Source: Paenibacillus sp. P25
Lineage (GTDB): Bacteria > Bacillota > Bacilli > Paenibacillales > NBRC-103111
Length of the DNA stretch: 64,000 bases
Direction of reading: 5' to 3'
NCBI GenBank assembly: GCA_024704175.1
Contig: CP085629.1
Coordinates: forward strand, 930,001 to 994,000
The notes under the pieces are model-generated. The model saw only the letters and a program-made list of their open reading frames with translations. It did not search any database and was not told the origin of the DNA. Of the stretch, positions 59,411-64,000 are shown piece after piece. A program made the translations under genes and the position numbers. Position 1 is the stretch's first letter. Each line of letters opens with the position of its first letter.

Positions 59411-60355
59411 ATGGGCGCTTATATCGGGAAACGCATGCTCGCCGTCATTCCCATTTTTCTTTGTGCGACGTTTCTTTCTTTCCTGCTGATCAAGCTTTCG
59501 CCTGTCGATCCGGCTGAAGTCTACTTGACGGTTGCTCATATCCACCCGACGGAGGAATTGATTGCCGAGGTGCGGCATGAATTCGGCCTGGACCGGCCGC
59601 CGCTTGTTCAATACGCGGACTACTTGCTCAAGATGAGCCGGCTGGATTTCGGCACCTCTTATATTTCGAAGGAGCCGGTCTGGCGGGAGGTCGTACTCCG
59701 GATGCCCGCCACGCTCGAGCTTGCCTTCAGCAGTATCTGTCTTGCCGTCCTGATCGGGGTGCCCATCGGCTTCTTGTCGGCCGTATATAAGAACGGCGTA
59801 ATCGATCATTTCAGCCGGTCGCTCGCTTTTTTCGGCGCTTCGATTCCGCAGTTTTGGCTCGGATACCTGTTGATTTTTTTCCTGGCGGTGAAGCTGGATC
59901 TGTTTCCCGTGCAGGGGAAGGGGACCTGGGCGCATCTGGTGCTGCCTTCCCTGACGCTCGCCATGGGGCTGATTGCCGTCTATACCCGTCTTCTGCGCAC
60001 CAGCATGCTGGAACAAATGCAGGAGCCGTATGTGCTGTACGCCAGAGCCAGAGGCCTGAAGGAGAGGGTCATTATGGGCAGGCATGTGCTGAAAATCGCG
60101 ATTACACCGATGATTACCGGGCTCGGCATGAATATGGGGAAGCTGCTCGCCGGGACGATTATTGTGGAAGAGGTCTTTTCCTGGCCGGGATTCGGCCGCT
60201 ACTTTATCGAAGCGATCTTCAACCGGGATCTGCCGGTCATCCAATGCTATGTCTTCCTCGTCGCTTGTATATTTATCGTCGGCAACCTGATCGTGGATCT
60301 GATTCAGATGATGATGGATCCCCGGATTTCTTGGAAAGGAACTATGGGCTCATGA
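59411..60355 (+). CDS. ABC transporter permease (NikB/DppB/CntB type)
   Basis: Intact 314 residues. It starts MGAYIGKRMLAVIPIFLCAT with the family N-terminal helix and HPTEELIAEVRHEFGLDRPP. The EAA loop contains YVLYARARGLKERVIMGRHV. It overlaps the next gene by 4 bp (ATGATG). It forms half of the membrane channel of the importer. Confidence 0.92.
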   Translation: MGAYIGKRMLAVIPIFLCATFLSFLLIKLSPVDPAEVYLTVAHIHPTEELIAEVRHEFGLDRPPLVQYADYLLKMSRLDFGTSYISKEPVWREVVLRMPATLELAFSSICLAVLIGVPIGFLSAVYKNGVIDHFSRSLAFFGASIPQFWLGYLLIFFLAVKLDLFPVQGKGTWAHLVLPSLTLAMGLIAVYTRLLRTSMLEQMQEPYVLYARARGLKERVIMGRHVLKIAITPMITGLGMNMGKLLAGTIIVEEVFSWPGFGRYFIEAIFNRDLPVIQCYVFLVACIFIVGNLIVDLIQMMMDPRISWKGTMGS

Positions 60356-61185
60356 TGGCAAGTATCCGGACCGGACTCCGAAGCGAAACGGCCGCTTTGG
60401 TCGCCCTATGTCTGCTGCTAATCTTCTTTATCCTTACCCTTCTGGCGCCCTGGATCGCCCCGCATGACCCGGTTCAGGTGAATTTGGCGCTTAAGCTGAA
60501 GCCCCCGACGCCGGACTACCCGCTGGGCACCGACCATTTAGGGCGCTGCATTCTATCCCGGCTGTTATACGGTGCCCGCGCTTCTTTAGGCTTTGCTTCC
60601 TTGATCTTCATTTGTTCCTTAGGCATAGGCCTGGTTATCGGCACATTGGCCGGGTATAAGGGGGCATCGCCGACCAGGTGCTGATGCGGTTCTGCGAAGC
60701 CGTTATGTCGTTTCCGCATCTCGTGCTCATCCTTGGGCTGGTCGGCATATTCGGTCCGGGACTGACGCAGGTGATTCTGGCTATGCTGCTGGTGCAGTGG
60801 GTCTATTACGCCCGCATGTTTCGGGGCATGGTCCTTAGCCTTAAGGAACAGAATTTCGTTACCGCCGCCCGGATCAGCGGTTCCTCGCAGTGGAAGATTA
60901 TCCGGACGCATATCATCCCTAACATCCTGCCCCCCATCGCCGTGATGGGGACCCTAGAAATCGGATGGGCGATCATGGATATATCGGCTCTTTCGTTCCT
61001 CGGTTTAGGCATTCAGCCTCCCGCTCCGGAGTGGGGCGCCATGATTCACGAAGGAAAAGCATATATACGCAGCAGCACCCCAATTAATGCTGTACCCGGG
61101 AATCCTGATCCTGCTGGTCGTCGCTTCGTTCAATGTGATAGGCGAAGCCTTGTCGGCCCGGTATGGGATCAAAAGACGGGGATAA
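60352..61185 (+). CDS. ABC transporter permease (NikC/DppC/CntC type), two frameshifts
   Basis: About 277 residues. It starts MMASIRTGLRSETAALVAL with the N-terminal NPLGTDHLGR-like motif (YPLGTDHLGRCILSR). After a break near 60665 it reads VLMRFCEAVMSFPHLVL with the EAA loop QNFVTAARISGSSQWKIIRT. A second break near 61085 leads to QLMLYPGILILLVVASFNVI and TAA 61183-61185. Confidence 0.9.
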
Positions 61186-61189
61186 AGGA

Positions 61190-62032
61190 ATGAGATTATT
61201 GATGGAACCATCCAGCAGTGTGTTGCAGGTGAACGGCCTGCAGATCAAGGTTAAGACGGACCGGGAATGGCTTCCCCTTGTCCATGGCATCGATTTCGAG
61301 CTGAAGCCCGGCCGTGTGCTGGGTCTTGTCGGTGAAAGCGGTCTGCGGCAAAACGGTCACTTCTTTGGCGCTTCTGCAGCCGCTGGACCGGAAGACGACC
61401 GGCATAGAAGGAAGCATCCAGCTGGGGGGCGCGAGCTGAACGGGCTCGGGGCGGAGCCCATGCGAAGGATTCGCGGGAAAGAGATCGCCCTCATTATGCA
61501 AAATCCGATGAATGCCTTCACTCCTGTACGTACGCTGGGGGCCCAATTAGTCGAAACGATCCGGGCCCATACCGGTCTTGGTAAAAAGGAAGCCCTTGAC
61601 CTGGCGGCCGCTTCTTTGCTCGATATGAACCTTCCGGATCCGCGTATGCTTATGCGGCAATACCCTTTTGAGCTGAGCGGAGGAATGCTGCAGCGGGTTA
61701 TGATTGCACTGACGATATGCCTACGGCCATCGGTCATCATTGCCGATGAACCGACTACGGCGCTCGATGCCGTCAATCAACTGCAGGTGCTGCGCCAGCT
61801 GAGCCGAATCCGTTCGGAGTACGGCGTATCGATTTTGTTGATCTCTCATGATTTGGGAGTGATCTCGGAATTGGCTGACGAGGTAGCCGTTATGAAGCAG
61901 GGCCGGATCGTGGAACACGCGGACGTCTTCGAATTGTTCGATCATCCGCAGCAGGAATACACGAAAAAACTATTGCAAGCAAGACTCACAATCCCGGTCC
62001 ATGAGCGGAAAAAGGAGTTTGTACTGTTATGA
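61190..62032 (+). CDS. ABC transporter ATPase (NikD/OppD/CntD type) with Walker A out of frame
   Basis: About 280 residues, formally open from ATG 61190 to TGA 62030. The Walker A region reads GESGLRQNGHF in the open frame. In another frame it reads CGKTVTSLALLQPLDRKTTG, the expected sequence, returning to the main frame near 61425 at ELNGLGAEPM. Two compensating indels therefore hide the P-loop. Downstream Q-loop (IALIMQNPMNAFTP), signature FELSGGMLQRV, Walker B VIIADEPTTALD and H-loop LLISHDLGV are intact. The stop overlaps the ATG of the next gene. Confidence 0.9.
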   Translation: MRLLMEPSSSVLQVNGLQIKVKTDREWLPLVHGIDFELKPGRVLGLVGESGLRQNGHFFGASAAAGPEDDRHRRKHPAGGRELNGLGAEPMRRIRGKEIALIMQNPMNAFTPVRTLGAQLVETIRAHTGLGKKEALDLAAASLLDMNLPDPRMLMRQYPFELSGGMLQRVMIALTICLRPSVIIADEPTTALDAVNQLQVLRQLSRIRSEYGVSILLISHDLGVISELADEVAVMKQGRIVEHADVFELFDHPQQEYTKKLLQARLTIPVHERKKEFVLL

Positions 62033-63230
62033 ATGCCTTGCAGACGCCGGTAACGGCTCCGCAGGAACAGCCGTTCGGAACGAAAGCGGTGCGGATTTAT
62101 CTCGCAGCCCTATTATTTTATACAGCCAATCATATTCTTCTCATACTACTGCCGCTGAGCTCGCATAGACTCGGCGCCAGCCCTTCGCAAATCGGTATGA
62201 TTATGGGCGCATATATGTTTACTTCCATGTTCCTTCGGCCCGTTGCCGGTAAAGTGGTCGATACGTTCGGCATGACGCGGATCTTTACGGCGGCGCTGGT
62301 TCTGAATGCTGCGGTGATATCCATGTACCTGATTCAAGAGCTGTGGGTTTATGCGCTGCTCCGTATGATGCAGGGCGTGATCCTTGCTTTTTTCTCCATG
62401 ATTTCGCACCTTCTGGTGATGAAAGTGCTGCCGGAGAAGTCCCGCGGTCAAGGCTTGTCCTTGTTCTCGCTTGCGTCCATGCTGCCTTATACCTACGGTC
62501 CTTTCCTCGCACTGTACATGGCGGGTAAGGTGCCTATGTCGTATATCTTTATGGGTTTGATCCCGATCAGCTTGGCGACGCTGTTCATTGGATTGAACCT
62601 TAGAGTTTCCGAGCTTGATGGCCCGCATTCACCGGAGACCGCAAATCCGGAAAGCCGCGATCCCTATAAAGGATGGAAGGACCGGAGGTCGCTTCTCCCG
62701 TCGGCGGTCATGCTTCTGGCATCGGCCGTCATCGGAACGGTGGCCGCCTTTCTGCCGCTTGATCTCGAACAGCGCGGACTGCCGTATGCCGGAATGTATT
62801 TTGCGGCGGAAACCGGAGTTCTGATCACACTGCGCTTCTTAGGCCGTAAAACGATTCCGACGGGCGGCCGTTTCCCGGTTCGCATGATCGCCGTTCTGGT
62901 AGCTTTAATCACGATAGCCGTAAGTCTGGTCCGAATCGCCGATTCGGCGCCTGTCGTCTTGCTTGCGGCTGTTTGCAACGGGATTGCGCTGTCGATGCTT
63001 TATCCGACGCCGCTTACGTATGTTTCGTTTATCGTGCCGGAACGGTACAGGGGCAGGGGATCGGCCTGTTCATCGCCGCCGCCGACCTCGGAACTTCCGC
63101 AGGCACATGGGGAATGAGTCTGATTGCGGATGCGTATTCTTACAAGGCGATGTTTGCGGGTTGTACCGCTATTGGAGCCGGCGCGCTGGTGTTAACCCTA
63201 TTGTTCGGCAAAGGAGAGGGGAAGAAGTGA
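62029..63230 (+). CDS. cntE: MFS exporter, staphylopine-family metallophore type, one frameshift
   Basis: About 400 residues, about 12 helices. It begins with a short soluble tail, then AVRIYLAALLFYTANHILLI, MFLRPVAGKVVDTFGMTRIF as loop 2-3, and RMMQGVILAFFSMISHLLVM. After a break near 63055 it reads GIGLFIAAADLGTSAGTWGM to TGA 63228-63230. An MFS carrier between two ATPase genes of an opine-type importer matches CntE, which exports the metallophore before its metal complex is re-imported. The identification rests on operon context and general MFS similarity. Confidence 0.7.
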
Positions 63231-64000
63231 GTTTGCTGCAAGTGAAGGATGTTGTCTGCGGTTATGCCGCATCGGGTCTTTTCCGGAGATCGGAGCGGCG
63301 TTCGTACGTGCTTTCCGGCGTTTCCCTTACCATAGAGCCCGGCGAATGTTTCGGGCTTCTGGGAACGAGCGGAGCCGGCAAAAGCACACTGGGCAAGGTG
63401 ATCCTGGGATTAAAGAGACCTGAGCAGGGGCAGATTTTATTGGATGGAATCGATTACTACCGGGCGGATCCGGCCGTCCGCAGAAGGCTTCGACGCGATG
63501 TGCAGGCCGTGTTTCAAGACTGTTATTCTTCCGTGAATCCGAGAATGACGGCGGAGCAAATTATCGCGGAGCCTTTGCAGAACTATGAGAGACTATCCTT
63601 GCAGGAGCAGAAGCGTGCCGTAGGCGAGCCGCTGGAAAGAGTCGGGTTAAACGCCGGCGATATGCTGAAGCGTCCTCATGAATTTAGCGGAGGACAGCTG
63701 CAAAGAATCAATATTGCAAGAGCGATCGCCTTAAAACCGAAGCTGATTGTGCTGGATGAAGCGGTAAGCGGCTTGGACATGGTGACTCAATCGCACATTT
63801 TGTCGCTGCTAAGCGAAATGAAGACCGCATTCGGTCTTTCGTATCTTTTATTACGCATGACATCAAAGCGACCTATTCTCTTTCCGACACTTTAGCCGTA
63901 ATGGAACAGGGGCAAATCGTTCAACCTTGTAAGGATAAAGAGCAGTTTTTACAATCCGGGCACCCGGGCGTAAAGCGTTTGGTACAGTCGATGCTTGCCG
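63227..64000 (+). CDS. ABC transporter ATPase (NikE/OppF/CntF type), frameshifted, incomplete at window edge
   Basis: GTG 63227 overlaps the previous stop, with GGAGAGGG upstream. Walker A LGTSGAGKSTLGKVILG, Q-loop VQAVFQDCYSSVNPRMTAEQ, signature EFSGGQLQRINIARAIALKP and Walker B LIVLDEAVSGLDMVTQ are intact. A T is missing in a short T run near 63850; the next frame reads ITHDIKATYSLSDTLAVMEQ with the H-loop. The gene runs past the right edge. It completes the importer (binding protein, two permeases, two ATPases). Confidence 0.92.

Noticed and set aside
59315..60244. Minus-strand open frame of 309 codons
   Set aside because: Antisense to a clear permease gene; composition is that of a reversed membrane protein and no domain is recognisable.
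1..64000. tRNA, rRNA, CRISPR array, insertion sequence or prophage
   Set aside because: None seen: no cloverleaf-like or rRNA-like sequence, no regular short repeats with spacers, no transposase or integrase reading frame.

Overview
The window looks like a chromosome segment of a Paenibacillus-type member of the Bacillota. The signs are glycine dehydrogenase split into two genes (gcvPA/gcvPB), an HPr carrying both His15 and Ser46, strong AGGAGG-type ribosome sites with frequent TTG/GTG starts, T-box-free intrinsic terminators, a Fur-type iron box, a SorC-family regulator, and many secreted carbohydrate-active proteins. No rRNA, tRNA, CRISPR array or insertion sequence was recognised. More than half of the longer genes are interrupted by one to three single-base frameshifts while homology continues in the next frame. 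This includes housekeeping genes (gcvPA, gcvPB, gcvH, ppdK), so most are probably assembly indels, and I annotate the genes as whole units.

Layout: 1-2021 is the end of a secreted carbohydrate-binding/lyase protein, and 2122-2911 (minus) is a G1 glutamic peptidase. 3065-18250 is the most striking region: an acetoin-dehydrogenase-like complex (E1alpha, E1beta, E2, E3), pyruvate phosphate dikinase, a COG4091/DXR-like (DRL) oxidoreductase with a SAF domain, a SorC regulator, GutM, a complete glucitol-type PTS (IIC, IIBC, IIA) and its own Enzyme I and HPr. Four promoters in this region (before E1alpha, ppdK, the oxidoreductase and gutM) carry the same operator: two copies of ACA(A/T)ATGTAA exactly 19 bp apart, directly after the -10 box. 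There is no sorbitol-6-phosphate dehydrogenase. I propose that the genes form one pathway that imports and phosphorylates a branched polyol such as 2-C-methyl-D-erythritol, converts the phosphate to 1-deoxy-D-xylulose 5-phosphate, and cleaves that acyloin to acetyl-CoA and glyceraldehyde 3-phosphate, with PPDK restoring PEP. This is inference and untested.

18.3-20.9 kb holds small hypothetical genes, a VOC protein, an AIM24 protein and a partial duplication. 20.9-25.9 kb is the glycine cleavage system with a tandem glycine riboswitch. 25.9-30.8 kb holds a LysR regulator, a metallo-beta-lactamase-fold hydrolase and two anion:cation-symporter MFS carriers. 31.0-41.1 kb is a sugar ABC importer (no ATPase) with a Gfo/Idh/MocA oxidoreductase, a sugar isomerase-like TIM barrel, three sulfatase-superfamily enzymes and an APS kinase. 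It is followed by an NHL-repeat protein and an AraC regulator (minus), a PhyH dioxygenase and an inositol-monophosphatase-like enzyme. 45.2-48.8 kb (minus) is a large secreted alginate-lyase-like protein with LamG and Fn3 domains, preceded by a cyclic-di-GMP-I riboswitch and terminator.

49.6-57.6 kb is a mixed region: HAD phosphatase, NmrA-type reductase with a SnoaL protein, an SDR-alpha/beta-hydrolase fusion behind an 18-bp palindrome, YdcF, a nucleotidyltransferase, CBO0543 and an ATP-dependent DNA ligase. 57.7-64.0 kb is a Fur-box-controlled peptide/nickel/opine-type ABC importer with an embedded MFS exporter, resembling staphylopine-family metallophore systems. It runs off the right edge.
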